From positions 1 through 64,000 of the forward strand of contig JAEYUW010000047.1 in assembly GCA_023432225.1 (NCBI GenBank): a stretch of 64,000 bases of DNA, given 5' to 3'. Origin of the DNA: Verrucomicrobiota bacterium. GTDB taxonomy: Bacteria > Verrucomicrobiota > Verrucomicrobiia > Opitutales > Opitutaceae. Both the position numbers and the translations under genes were made by a program. Below are positions 48,562 through 59,313 of the stretch, one piece after another. How positions within the stretch are numbered: position 1 is the stretch's first letter; every line of letters starts with the position of its first letter. The notes under the pieces are model-generated. The model searched no databases, was not told where the DNA came from, and saw only the letters and a program-made list of their open reading frames with translations.

Positions 48562-48978
48562 ATGCAGAAGACACTCATCATCTTTAAGCCGGATTGCATG
48601 GAAAAGCGCCTCGTGGGCACCGTGCTGCAGCGTTTCGAGGCGGCGGGCTTCGAGGTCATCGGCGCCAAGCTCACGCGCCTGACGTCGGCGCAGCTGCGCG
48701 AGCACTACGCGCACGTGGCGGACAAGCCGTTTTACCCGGAGATCGAGAGTTTCATGAGCTCCCGTCCGGTCCTCGTGATGGCGCTGAAGGGCGACAATAT
48801 CGTCGCTCGCGTGCGCGACTTGCTCGGGCCGACCGATTCGCGCAAGGCGGCGAAGGGCACGATCCGCGGCGATTTCGGCACCGAGATGATGAAGAACGTC
48901 GTCCATGCGTCCGACTCCGAGGAGAACGGCCGCATCGAGATCGCACGCTTCTTCAAAGCCGAGGAAGTTCTCGGCTGA
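48562..48978 (+). CDS. ndk: Nucleoside diphosphate kinase
   Basis: A 138-residue NDK that balances NTP pools by transferring phosphate through a His. The start MQKTLIIFKPDCMEKRLVG gives the family N-terminus; a longer start at ATG 48544 is in frame. The catalytic His lies in NVVHASDSEENGRIEIARFF near 115. The GxxxGxxxxR-like RLVGTVLQRFE and the Arg/Lys ligands are present. It is followed by a tRNA gene, with a 72-base gap. Confidence 0.95.
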   Translation: MQKTLIIFKPDCMEKRLVGTVLQRFEAAGFEVIGAKLTRLTSAQLREHYAHVADKPFYPEIESFMSSRPVLVMALKGDNIVARVRDLLGPTDSRKAAKGTIRGDFGTEMMKNVVHASDSEENGRIEIARFFKAEEVLG

Positions 48979-49003
48979 TTTCGGCGTTCGATAAATCTCA
49001 CAC

Positions 49004-49032
49004 TTGACGACTGCGCGGGCGGTCCGCTTAGT
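49004..49032 (+). promoter_or_regulatory. Possible promoter of tRNA-Glu
   Basis: A good -35 box TTGACG (49004-49009) is followed 17 bases later by a weak -10 candidate CTTAGT (49027-49032). It lies just upstream of the tRNA gene. The -10 is poor, so this is tentative. Confidence 0.4.
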
Positions 49033-49050
49033 TCGGCCCCTCGCAGTTTT

Positions 49051-49125
49051 GCCCTCATCGTCTAGCGGCTAGGACGGGGCCCTCTCAAGGCCCAAACCGG
49101 GGTTCGATTCCCCGTGAGGGCGCCA
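49051..49125 (+). tRNA. tRNA-Glu (anticodon CTC)
   Basis: A complete cloverleaf. The acceptor stem is GCCCTCA/TGAGGGC. The anticodon stem GGGCC/GGCCC carries loop CTCTCAA, giving anticodon CTC (Glu, codon GAG). The T arm reads GGTTCGATTCC, and the 3' CCA is encoded (49123-49125). A terminator follows at once. Confidence 0.97.
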
Positions 49126-49130
49126 ATTTC

Positions 49131-49163
49131 AAAAGCGCGCATCGTATCGGATGCGCGCTTTTT
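49131..49163 (+). terminator. Rho-independent terminator of tRNA-Glu
   Basis: AAAAGCGCGCAT (49131-49142) pairs with ATGCGCGCTTTT (49151-49162) around an 8-nt loop and runs into a stretch of five T. It lies five bases past the tRNA CCA end. Confidence 0.9.
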
Positions 49164-49274
49164 CGTGGATCAGCGATGCGCAGGCAAGGCGAACGCTGAT
49201 CTGACCCTGCGCGTTGTCTCCGATTTTTTAGCGATCTTTGGGGCGCGAACTGCGCCGAGAGAGGCGCGTCGATT

Positions 49275-49610
49275 TCAGCGACCGATCGCAGTCCAGAGAA
49301 GGGCCAAAACCAGAATCGCCGCGAACGTCAGCCAAGGGACAAAACACAACCGGAGCGACTTGGACTCTTGACCGGCACGGAGCGCTGCGCGAGCTGCGAT
49401 AAAGCTGACGACGAGCACGACGGGATAGACCAGCGCCAACAGCTGCGCCGCGCTTCCGAGCACGACCGCGACGATCTCGCGGGGCGACGGTGCGCTGGCG
49501 CTAAGGTTCCCCACGGCAGCAACCCAGAACAGCGCCCCGACGAGCACGAACGGATAGCCGAGCAAGGGAAGCGCGGCCAAAGCGAACGAGATTCGGATGC
49601 TCTTCATCAT
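49275..49610 (-). CDS. Small membrane protein of unknown function
   Basis: A 111-residue protein with about three membrane helices (FALAALPLLGYPFVLVGALF, LLALVYPVVLVVSFIAARAA, FAAILVLALLWTAIG). No family recognised. It lies between the tRNA gene and comM on the minus strand, 29 bases downstream of comM's end. Composition is somewhat less GC-rich than its neighbours. It could be coupled to comM or be an independent gene. Confidence 0.6.
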   Translation of the reverse strand: MMKSIRISFALAALPLLGYPFVLVGALFWVAAVGNLSASAPSPREIVAVVLGSAAQLLALVYPVVLVVSFIAARAALRAGQESKSLRLCFVPWLTFAAILVLALLWTAIGR

Positions 49611-49639
49611 CGACGACGAGTGCAGCCGATCCGCGCGAC

Positions 49640-51172
49640 TCAGTAAAACACGTTCCGATCCAGGGAGCGGTATTGGATGGCCTCGAGCAGGTGCGGTGCG
49701 GCGATCCTCTCGGCACCGGCGAGGTCGGCGATCGTGCGGGCGACTTTCAGAATGCGGTCGTAGGCGCGGGCACTGAGGCTGAGTTGCTCCATCGCTTGCT
49801 GCAGCAGATCGCCGAGCGAAGAGTCGAGATGGCAGTGATGCTTAATTTGCGCCTGCGTCATCCGCGCGTTGGCGGAGGTGCGAGAATCGCGGAAGCGCTC
49901 GCGCTGCACCGCGCGGGCGGTCTCGACGCGGGCGCGGATCGCGGCGGAAGTTTCCGCAGATTTTTCGGTGCGCAGTTCGGTGAGCGAGAGAGCCGGTGCT
50001 TCGACGTGGATGTCGATGCGGTCGAGCAGCGGGCCGCTGACGCGGTTGCGGTAACGCTGGATCTGCGAGGGGGCGCAGCGGCATTCGCGCTTGGCGTCGC
50101 CCAAATATCCACAGGGGCAGGGGTTCATCGCCGCGACGAGGAGGAAGCTGCACGGCAAAGTGATTTTTCCCGCGCTGCGAGATATTTGCACGGTCCCATC
50201 TTCCAAAGGTTGACGGAGCACCTCGAGCGCGGAGCGTTTGAACTCGGGCAACTCGTCGAGGAAGAGCACACCGTGGTGCGCGAGGGAGATTTCGCCGGGG
50301 CCGGGGACGGCGCCGCCGCCGAGGAGGCCGACGTCGGAGATCGTGTGGTGCGGCGCGCGGGAGGGACGTTCGAGAAAGCGCACTTCGCCGTTCAGCGTGG
50401 CGCCGGCGGCGCTGTGGATACGGAGGATCTCGAGGTATTCGTCGAGCGTGGGCTGCGGCATGATCGTGGGCACACGTTTCGCGATCATGGATTTGCCGGA
50501 GCCGGGAGGTCCGAGCATCAGGAGATTGTGGTTTCCGGCCACGGCGACCTCGACGGCGCGGCGGACGGCGTGCTGGCCTTTGATTTCGGAGAAATCGAGA
50601 TGCGCATTGCTGGTCGTGGTGCGGTGTGGCTCGCGCGGGCGCACGGGCGCGAGCTTCGCGTCGCCGGCGAGGAAGCGCGCGGCTTCGTCGAGGGATTTGA
50701 CGCAGTAGACTTCGACGCCTTCGACGAGCGCGGCTTCGTCGGCCGTGACGGGCGGCAGGATGAGCGCGCGTTTGCCGGAGGCGCGGGCGAGGACGGCGAG
50801 CGCGAGACCGCCGCGCACGGGGCGCGTGGCGCCGGAGAGACTGAGTTCGCCGGCGATGAGAAAATCGTCGAGGTGCTCGTTTTTCAGGCGACCGTCGGCG
50901 ATGACGATGCCGAGCGCGATCGGGAGATCGTAGAGCGCGCCTTCCTTGCGCAGACCGCCGGGCGCGAGATTGATCGTCGTGCGCGTGCGCGGCATGCGGA
51001 AGCCGGAGTTGCTGAGCGCGGAGAAAACGCGGTCGTCGGACTCCTTGACGGCGGCGTCGGGCAAGCCGACGAGGATGAGTTTCGGTTCACCGGTTTCGCC
51101 GGTGTTGACCTCGACGGATACGGGAACGGCGTCGATGCCGACCAGGGCGGCCGAGCAGATCGTGGCGAGCAT
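49640..51172 (-). CDS. comM: Mg-chelatase-like AAA+ protein ComM/YifB
   Basis: A 510-residue ComM-family protein. In naturally competent bacteria ComM is a branch-migration helicase that supports recombination of incoming DNA. An N-terminal Lon-like fold (about 1-170, [20 protein letters not shown]) precedes the AAA+ domain with Walker [16 protein letters not shown] near 220 and Walker B FLDELPEF. The Cys-rich insert [16 protein letters not shown] near 360 and a C-terminal helical domain with [19 protein letters not shown] are typical. A competence role here is inferred; the pilus genes at 54.8-60.7 kb would fit it. Confidence 0.93.
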   Translation of the reverse strand: MLATICSAALVGIDAVPVSVEVNTGETGEPKLILVGLPDAAVKESDDRVFSALSNSGFRMPRTRTTINLAPGGLRKEGALYDLPIALGIVIADGRLKNEHLDDFLIAGELSLSGATRPVRGGLALAVLARASGKRALILPPVTADEAALVEGVEVYCVKSLDEAARFLAGDAKLAPVRPREPHRTTTSNAHLDFSEIKGQHAVRRAVEVAVAGNHNLLMLGPPGSGKSMIAKRVPTIMPQPTLDEYLEILRIHSAAGATLNGEVRFLERPSRAPHHTISDVGLLGGGAVPGPGEISLAHHGVLFLDELPEFKRSALEVLRQPLEDGTVQISRSAGKITLPCSFLLVAAMNPCPCGYLGDAKRECRCAPSQIQRYRNRVSGPLLDRIDIHVEAPALSLTELRTEKSAETSAAIRARVETARAVQRERFRDSRTSANARMTQAQIKHHCHLDSSLGDLLQQAMEQLSLSARAYDRILKVARTIADLAGAERIAAPHLLEAIQYRSLDRNVFY

Positions 51173-51193
51173 TCAGCGAGCGGGAGCGAGGAG

Positions 51194-52054
51194 CTAGACA
51201 GTGACCAGACCATCCTGGGCGCGTCGGCGGACTTCAGCGATGTTGTCCTCGATGGCCTGCAGGTAGGCGTTGGTTTGGCCCGTGAATGAGAGGTAGCGAT
51301 GGACGGCGTCCGCCTCGGTGTCGAGCATCGGGCGCACAAATTTCGTCCAGAAGTCCGGCGTCTTCAGCTTCAGCTCGGTGGCGTTCTGGTAGGGACGACG
51401 CTCCGGCGGGACGCCGTCGTGTTCGAAGGCCTCGACGAATTCCGCGAAAAGGTGATCGAGTTTTTCCGCATAGTCCGGCGCGCACATTTGCGAGAGGTAA
51501 TCCGCTGTCGTGAGCAGGCAGGCCATGCGGCGGGTGACGGGTGTGCGGAATTCCTGCGCGCTGATGCGATTGCGCGGACCGGTGCAACCGATGGCGGTGC
51601 AGATGTCCTCGATCTCTTCCGGCGTGATGCCCAGTTGGGGCAGATAGGCGCGGGCGAAATCGCAACTGCGGCGCTCGTGGACGAGGGTGTATTTGGCGCC
51701 GGTGCCGTGTTCGTCGCCTTGTTGCTTGAGAAAGCCGCTGTCGTGGAGGAGGGCGGCCACGACGGTGAGTTCCGCGGCGCGTTGGCCGAACTCCGGCATT
51801 TCGCCGGACCGGTGCTGTCCGGCGACGAGATCGCACACGCAGACGGTGGCCTGCAGCGTGTGGCCGAGATCGTGATAGCGCATGTCGATCGCCAGGTAAC
51901 CGGGCCAGTTGCCCCAGAACGCCGCAGTGACGTCGCCCAGCACGCGGTCGAGCAGGGCGTGGCTGGAATCCCATCCGCGCGAGCTGAAGACGGTCTTCAG
52001 GTGCGTTGCGGTGGCGCCGGGATCTTTGGCGACGATGGCGGTGGGGAGAGCCAT
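51194..52054 (-). CDS. HD-domain phosphohydrolase, cyclic-nucleotide phosphodiesterase-like
   Basis: A 286-residue protein. The metal-binding motifs are YHDLGHTLQATVCVCDL near residue 45 and VVAALLHDSGFLKQ near 85, with later His and Asp in LVHERRSCDFARAY and TTADYLSQM. The spacing resembles the HD catalytic domain of cyclic nucleotide phosphodiesterases, although the substrate is not readable. Start ATG 52054 is chosen; the frame is open further, but that would overlap the coaE leader. It is divergent from coaE and lies 21 bases past comM. Confidence 0.78.
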   Translation of the reverse strand: MALPTAIVAKDPGATATHLKTVFSSRGWDSSHALLDRVLGDVTAAFWGNWPGYLAIDMRYHDLGHTLQATVCVCDLVAGQHRSGEMPEFGQRAAELTVVAALLHDSGFLKQQGDEHGTGAKYTLVHERRSCDFARAYLPQLGITPEEIEDICTAIGCTGPRNRISAQEFRTPVTRRMACLLTTADYLSQMCAPDYAEKLDHLFAEFVEAFEHDGVPPERRPYQNATELKLKTPDFWTKFVRPMLDTEADAVHRYLSFTGQTNAYLQAIEDNIAEVRRRAQDGLVTV

Positions 52055-52118
52055 GCGGGGTGTCCTCGAAATAGGGGTTGCTCCCCATGCAGCAAGCGCA
52101 TTGTTTGCGCGTTCACGC

Positions 52119-52727
52119 ATGGCCCAACGTGGGAATTTGATCGTCGGCCTGACCGGCGGGATGGGATGCGGCAAATCGACCGCCGCGGCATTGTTCGCTG
52201 AGCTCGGCTTTCGCCGGCTCGATGCGGACCGGACTGTGCACGACGTGCTGCTGCCGAGCGCGGAAGTGGCGCAGGCGATCCGGGAGCGCTTCGGTGCCGG
52301 CGTGCTCGATGCGGCGGGCGGCGTCGATCGCGCGAAGCTCGGCGCGGTGGTGTTCGGCGACGCCGCGGCGCTGGCGTGGCTGGAGGACTTGCTGCACCCG
52401 CGGCTGCGCGCGCATTGGGACGGGATTTATGCCACGGCACAGAACGAGAAGTTCATGGTCGAAGTGCCTCTGCTCTTCGAAAAACGCCTGGAGAATAGGT
52501 TTGATTTCACGGTCTGCGTAACCACATCTTCCGACCTGCAACTAAGGCGGCTGGAACAACGTGGTGTCTCGCCTGAGATCGCCCGCCAGCGCCTCGCCAA
52601 GCAGCTGCCCCTGGCCCGAAAATGCGAGTTGGCTGACTTCGTTCTCCTCAACGACGGCACCCTCGAATTTTTGCGCGAGCAAGTCAGCGAACTGGCCCGT
52701 CGCCTCTCCCTTATCCACTCCCACTGA
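52119..52727 (+). CDS. coaE: Dephospho-CoA kinase
   Basis: A 202-residue CoaE that phosphorylates the ribose 3'-OH of dephospho-CoA, the last step of coenzyme A synthesis. The P-loop is [18 protein letters not shown] near residue 9. [11 protein letters not shown] follows, then [20 protein letters not shown] with the family's PLLFE motif near 112, and [20 protein letters not shown]. The start ATG 52119 is chosen by homology. It ends 11 bases before rho, probably one unit. Confidence 0.95.
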   Translation: MAQRGNLIVGLTGGMGCGKSTAAALFAELGFRRLDADRTVHDVLLPSAEVAQAIRERFGAGVLDAAGGVDRAKLGAVVFGDAAALAWLEDLLHPRLRAHWDGIYATAQNEKFMVEVPLLFEKRLENRFDFTVCVTTSSDLQLRRLEQRGVSPEIARQRLAKQLPLARKCELADFVLLNDGTLEFLREQVSELARRLSLIHSH

Positions 52728-52738
52728 CCCGCCACCCG

Positions 52739-54757
52739 ATGGCCTTGCCCCCGAAGTCCGACGAGGACAATTCCAGCTCCGCTTCCGAAAGCGCAGCTCC
52801 CAAGAAACGCCCGCGCACCCGTTCGCGCCTGACCCGCTCGAAGAAGAGCGCGCCCGCCGAGTCCCGTGAAACCGCGCCTCCTGCTCCTGCGCCGGTGCAA
52901 ACCGAGTTTCCGGCTGAATCACGCCGCGAAGCGCCCGCACCCGCGCCGCGCGAAGAAGAACGTGCGCCGAAACGCGAAGAGCGTGCTCCGCGGGAAGAAC
53001 GTGCGCCGCGCGAAGAGCGCCAGCCGCGGGAGGAACGCGCCCCGCGTCAGGAAGAGCGTGCGCCGCGCGCCGAAGAGCCGCGCGAATCGGCTCCGGCTCC
53101 TGCCGCCGAGCCTTCCGCACCGGCGCCGGCCGCGAACGAGAACGGCGGGCGCAGCAGCGATTCGTCACCCGCCGACGGCGGGCAACGCGACGCTCAACCC
53201 AGCAGCCAGGACACTGGCGGCAATGGAGGAGGCGGCGGCGACCAGCAAGGTGGCCAGCAGCAGGGCGGGGGCGGAAAATTCAATCGCTGGCGCGACAAGA
53301 AATTCCGCGGCAAGTGGGAAAAGCACCGTGGCGGCGGTGGCGGCGGCCAAGGTGGCCCCGGTGGCAACGGCCCGAAGCATCCGCCGCAGCCGCCTCCGCC
53401 CCGAGGCGAGGTTTACTTCGGCGATTTGCCCGATCCGGCGCGCTTCGCCGATCTCGACGCGCTCAACAAGACCGCGGACGAGATCGCCGGCAGCAAAGCC
53501 GATCCCATCTGGCTCAACGAACTCTACGCCCTCGGCCACGCCGAGCTCAGCGCGAAGGCGCGCGATCTCGGCGCGAAGTTCGACGTTGTGCCGAATCGCA
53601 AGCAACTCCTCAGCGCGATCTTCGCGGCCGCGGCCGAGCAGAAGATTCCGTTGCTCGACCAAGGCTGGCTCGACCTCACCGACCGCGGCTTCGGCTTCGT
53701 GGTGCATCCGTTCACGAACTACCGGCTCTATCCCGAGGACTCGTATGTGCCGGAAGTATTCTTCAAGAAACTCGGCCTCAAGCGCGGCCATCACGTCGAA
53801 GTGCAGGTGCAGGCGCCGTCGGGCAACGACCGTTGCCCGAGCGTCGTGCGCGTGCGCTCCGTCATGGGCGGCAAGCCCGAGGCGATTCTCGATCTGAAAC
53901 CGTTCGAGGAACTCACGCCGTATTATCCGCTCACGCGCATCTGGCTCGAATCGCCGGGCGCGAAGGACGTGTCGATGCGCATGGTCGACATCATCACGCC
54001 AGTCGGCTTCGGCCAGCGCGGCCTGATCGTGGCCCCGCCACGCACCGGCAAGACGGTTCTCCTCCAGAACATGGCCAACTCGATCGCGGCGAACTCGCCC
54101 GATGCGAAGTTGATCATCCTGCTGATCGACGAGCGTCCCGAGGAAGTCACCGACTTCCGCCGCCATTGCAAAGGCGAGGTCGTCAGCTCGACGTTCGACG
54201 AGACACCGGAGAGCCACATTCACTGCGCCGAGATGGTGATCGAGAAAGCGCGCCGCCTCGTCGAACACGGCGAGCACGTCGTCATCCTGCTCGACTCCAT
54301 CACGCGTCTCGCGCGCGCCTACAACGCCCTCACGTCGAACTCCGGCAAAATCATGTCCGGCGGTCTCGAGGCCACGGCGCTGCAGAAGCCGAAGCGCTTC
54401 TTCGGTTCCGCGCGCAACATCGAGGGCGGTGGCTCGCTCACGATTCTCGGCACCGCGCTCGTCGACACGGGCTCGCGCATGGATGAGATCATCTTCGAGG
54501 AGTTCAAGGGCACCGGTAACATGGAGCTCCACCTCGATCGCGACCTCGTCAACAAGCGCATCTTCCCCGCGCTCAACATCGACAAGTCCGGCACGCGCAA
54601 GGAAGAGCTCATCTATCACCCCGACGAACTCGCGCGCATCTACTCGTTGCGCCGTGCGATGCAGGGTGTCCCGGCGGCCGACTCGATCGAGATGCTCATT
54701 CAGCGTCTCAAAAAGACGAAGACCAACGCCGAGTTCCTGATGAGCCTGAATCGCTGA
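52739..54757 (+). CDS. rho: Transcription termination factor Rho with long disordered N-terminus
   Basis: A 672-residue Rho, a hexameric RNA helicase that ends transcription. The normal core starts near residue 225, with the RNA-binding cold-shock domain (about 285-360) and the RecA-like ATPase with Walker [17 protein letters not shown] near 433, [12 protein letters not shown], and [13 protein letters not shown]. Ahead of it are about 220 low-complexity residues: repeats of REERAP (about 70-115), then a Gly/Gln-rich run (about 155-205) ending in proline. E. coli Rho (419 residues) lacks this part. Such insertions occur in other phyla. Confidence 0.96.
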   Translation: MALPPKSDEDNSSSASESAAPKKRPRTRSRLTRSKKSAPAESRETAPPAPAPVQTEFPAESRREAPAPAPREEERAPKREERAPREERAPREERQPREERAPRQEERAPRAEEPRESAPAPAAEPSAPAPAANENGGRSSDSSPADGGQRDAQPSSQDTGGNGGGGGDQQGGQQQGGGGKFNRWRDKKFRGKWEKHRGGGGGGQGGPGGNGPKHPPQPPPPRGEVYFGDLPDPARFADLDALNKTADEIAGSKADPIWLNELYALGHAELSAKARDLGAKFDVVPNRKQLLSAIFAAAAEQKIPLLDQGWLDLTDRGFGFVVHPFTNYRLYPEDSYVPEVFFKKLGLKRGHHVEVQVQAPSGNDRCPSVVRVRSVMGGKPEAILDLKPFEELTPYYPLTRIWLESPGAKDVSMRMVDIITPVGFGQRGLIVAPPRTGKTVLLQNMANSIAANSPDAKLIILLIDERPEEVTDFRRHCKGEVVSSTFDETPESHIHCAEMVIEKARRLVEHGEHVVILLDSITRLARAYNALTSNSGKIMSGGLEATALQKPKRFFGSARNIEGGGSLTILGTALVDTGSRMDEIIFEEFKGTGNMELHLDRDLVNKRIFPALNIDKSGTRKEELIYHPDELARIYSLRRAMQGVPAADSIEMLIQRLKKTKTNAEFLMSLNR

Positions 54758-54788
54758 CGCGCGTCCCGCGTCGGTCAGCTCGCTCCGC

Positions 54789-56504
<1,716 letters not shown>

Positions 56505-56519
56505 ACGCCCCTTCACGCC

Positions 56520-57602
56520 ATGAGCTACGAAATGAACGACCTGCTGGAGCTCGTCGTTGAGCAAAAGTGCTCCGATCTCCACCTCCAAGTTGGCACACCG
56601 CCCACACTCCGCATGCGCGGCAGCATGACCCCGATCGACGGTCCGGCGCTCACGCCGGCGATGACCGAGTCGCTCATGCTCTCGATCACGCCCGACAATC
56701 ACGTGCAGAACGTGAAGCTGAACGGCGGCACTGATTTCGGTTTCGCGTATCTCGACAAGGCCCGCTTCCGCGTCTCCGTGCTGAAGGCGAAGGGCAACTA
56801 CGGCATGGTGCTCCGCCAGATTCCGAACCAGCTCTTCGATCTCCGCCAGATCGGCCTGCCCGACAAGATCAAGGAGCTGCTCTATCGTCCGCGCGGCCTC
56901 TTCCTCGTCACCGGCCCGACCGGCTCGGGCAAGTCCACGACGCTCGCCTCGATGGTGAATTACATCAACGAGAACCGCGACGGCCACATCATCACCATCG
57001 AGGACCCGATCGAGTATTACCACCCGCACAAGCGCTGCGTCGTCACGCAACGCGAGATCGGTCAGGACGTGCCAAGCTTCTCCGAAGCGATCCGCCGCGC
57101 GCTGCGCCAGGACCCGGACGTGATCCTCGTCGGCGAATTGCGCGACCTCGAGACGATCGAAGCCGCAATCTCCGCGGCCGAGACGGGCCACTTGGTTTTC
57201 GGCACGCTGCACACGAACAGCGCCGCCAAGACCGTCGACCGCATCGTCGACGCGTTTCCGGCGAACATGAAGGAGATGATCCGCACGCAGCTCTCCACGT
57301 CGATCATCGGCGTCATTTCCCAGTCGCTCTGCAAGAAGGTCGGCGGCGGCCGCATCGCGGCCTACGAGATCATGGTCAACACGTCGTCGATCGCCTCGCT
57401 CATCCGCGACAACAAGACCTTCCGCATCACCTCGGACATCCAGACCGGCGCCGCGCTTGGCATGATCACGCTCGACACGCACTTGCTCAGCTTGGTGAAC
57501 CGCGAACTCATCGAGCCGGACGAGGCGGTGGAAAAGGCGCAGGACCCCGAGGCGATGAAGAACAAACTCATCAGCATGGGCGTGAAGTTGCGCGCGCTCT
57601 GA
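56520..57602 (+). CDS. pilT: Type IV pilus retraction ATPase PilT
   Basis: A 360-residue ATPase that powers pilus retraction and twitching. The N-terminal PAS-like domain begins [20 protein letters not shown]. Walker [16 protein letters not shown] lies near 131, the Asp box [15 protein letters not shown] follows, and the Walker B region reads [18 protein letters not shown]. The His box [17 protein letters not shown] and the C-terminal [14 protein letters not shown], the AIRNLIRE-like region, support PilT over PilB. It starts 15 bases after the first GspE/PilB-type gene and ends 14 bases before the second. Confidence 0.95.
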   Translation: MSYEMNDLLELVVEQKCSDLHLQVGTPPTLRMRGSMTPIDGPALTPAMTESLMLSITPDNHVQNVKLNGGTDFGFAYLDKARFRVSVLKAKGNYGMVLRQIPNQLFDLRQIGLPDKIKELLYRPRGLFLVTGPTGSGKSTTLASMVNYINENRDGHIITIEDPIEYYHPHKRCVVTQREIGQDVPSFSEAIRRALRQDPDVILVGELRDLETIEAAISAAETGHLVFGTLHTNSAAKTVDRIVDAFPANMKEMIRTQLSTSIIGVISQSLCKKVGGGRIAAYEIMVNTSSIASLIRDNKTFRITSDIQTGAALGMITLDTHLLSLVNRELIEPDEAVEKAQDPEAMKNKLISMGVKLRAL

Positions 57603-57616
57603 GCGGCATTCGCGCG

Positions 57617-59311
57617 ATGTTCGAAGGCCACGATCAATCCGTCTTCGATCTTCTGACCGAGCGTCGGCTCGTCGAACAATCCCAGCTCGAACTCGCGCTC
57701 GAGGAGCATCGTTCATCCGGCAAGCCGCTCGCCGACGTGTTGCTTGAACTGAATCTCGTCGAGAAGCCGGCGCTGCTCAGCGCCGTGGCGGAGCACCTCG
57801 GTGCGGATTTCGCCCGCGACCTGCCGGCTAACCTGCCCGGTGAGGCGCTCGCGTTGCTGGACGGCTCGCTCGCGCGCAGCTACGGCGTCGCGCCGCTCGC
57901 GGCGGACATCACGTCGGTGTCGCTGCTCGCCGTCGATCCGTTCAACAGCCAACTGGTGAACGATCTCACCTTCGCCCTCGAGCGCGACGTGCGATTGGTC
58001 GTCGCCGATCCGGAGCGTGTGTCGTCGCTGATCCGGCAGCACTACGGCGACGAAGATACTTCACTCGAGCAGGTCGTTGGCGAAATGCAGGCGCAGTTGG
58101 ACGGCACGCCGGAGGAAGGAGAGATGTCGGATGCCGATCTCGAGGAGATGGCGGGGCAGACGCCGATCATCCGCTTCGTGAATCTCGTGCTCAGCCAGGC
58201 GATCCGCGACAAGGCGTCGGACATTCACTTCGAGCCGTTTGAGCACGAGTTCAAAATCCGCTACCGCATCGACGGTGCGCTCTACGAGATGGCGCCGCCG
58301 CCGAAGGCGCTCGCGATGCCGATCATCTCGCGCGTGAAGGTGCTCGCGAATCTCAACATTGCCGAGCGCCGTGTGCCGCAGGACGGCCGCATCAAACTCA
58401 CGCTCGCCGGTCGCGCGGTGGATTTGCGCGTGTCGACGTTGCCGACGCAGTTCGGCGAGAGCGTGGTGCTGCGCGTGCTCGATCAGTCGGCGGTGCAGTT
58501 GGACCTGACGCAGTTGACGATGCCAGCGCCGGTGGAGACATCCGTGCGCGAAATCATTCGCCGACCGAACGGCATCTTTGTCGTCACAGGGCCGACGGGT
58601 TCAGGCAAAACGACGACGCTCTACAGCTGTTTGAAGGAGCTCAATTCGCCCGACGTGAAGATTCTCACCGTCGAGGATCCGGTCGAATACGAGATCGATG
58701 GCATCATGCAGGTGCCGGTGAATTACGCGGCGGAGTTGAGCTTTGCGCGCGCGTTGCGGGCGTTTTTGCGGCAGGACCCGGACATCGTGATGGTGGGCGA
58801 AATTCGCGATCTCGAAACGGCGCAGATCGCGATTCAGGCGTCGCTGACCGGGCACCTCGTGCTCTCGACGCTGCACACCAACGATGCGCCCGGCGCGGTC
58901 ACGCGACTTGTCGACATGGGCATCGAGCCGTTCCTGCTCGCATCGACGCTCGAGGCCGTGCTTGCGCAACGGTTGGTGCGGCGGATTTGTCCGGATTGCC
59001 GCGTGCCTTACGAGCCGAGTGATGCCGTGTTGCGCTCGGCGGGCATGACGCGCGAACAGCTCGGCGGTCGGCCGTTCTACGAGAGCAAGGGTTGCCCGGC
59101 GTGCCATCAGGGCGGCTATCGCGGCCGGTTGGGCGTTTTCGAAATGTTGAAGATGAACGATGCGTTGCGCGACCTGGTCGTGGCAGGTGCGTCACTCGTG
59201 CAATTGCGGCAGAAAGCGATCGGGCAGGGCATGGTGCCGCTGCGCGAGGCGGGCTTGCAGGCGCTTCTGGCCGGCGAGACCTCGCTCGAGGAAGTTTTGA
59301 AATACATGTGA
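57617..59311 (+). CDS. pilB: Type IV pilus assembly ATPase PilB
   Basis: A 564-residue motor ATPase for pilus assembly. MshEN-type N-terminal domain (about 1-145), then the core with Walker [17 protein letters not shown] near 325, ILTVEDPVEYEIDGI, IVMVGEIRDLETAQ, and GHLVLSTLHTNDAPGAV. Tetracysteine zinc motifs CPDC near 457 and CPACHQGGYRGR near 494. pilC follows directly, as in most pilB-pilC units, so I assign this copy as PilB rather than the one at 54789. Confidence 0.93.
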   Translation: MFEGHDQSVFDLLTERRLVEQSQLELALEEHRSSGKPLADVLLELNLVEKPALLSAVAEHLGADFARDLPANLPGEALALLDGSLARSYGVAPLAADITSVSLLAVDPFNSQLVNDLTFALERDVRLVVADPERVSSLIRQHYGDEDTSLEQVVGEMQAQLDGTPEEGEMSDADLEEMAGQTPIIRFVNLVLSQAIRDKASDIHFEPFEHEFKIRYRIDGALYEMAPPPKALAMPIISRVKVLANLNIAERRVPQDGRIKLTLAGRAVDLRVSTLPTQFGESVVLRVLDQSAVQLDLTQLTMPAPVETSVREIIRRPNGIFVVTGPTGSGKTTTLYSCLKELNSPDVKILTVEDPVEYEIDGIMQVPVNYAAELSFARALRAFLRQDPDIVMVGEIRDLETAQIAIQASLTGHLVLSTLHTNDAPGAVTRLVDMGIEPFLLASTLEAVLAQRLVRRICPDCRVPYEPSDAVLRSAGMTREQLGGRPFYESKGCPACHQGGYRGRLGVFEMLKMNDALRDLVVAGASLVQLRQKAIGQGMVPLREAGLQALLAGETSLEEVLKYM

Positions 59312-59313
59312 CC

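Noticed and set aside
49051..49610. A tRNA-targeted integrated element at tRNA-Glu
   Set aside because: No integrase and no direct repeat of the tRNA 3' end was found nearby; the adjacent small membrane gene is not enough.
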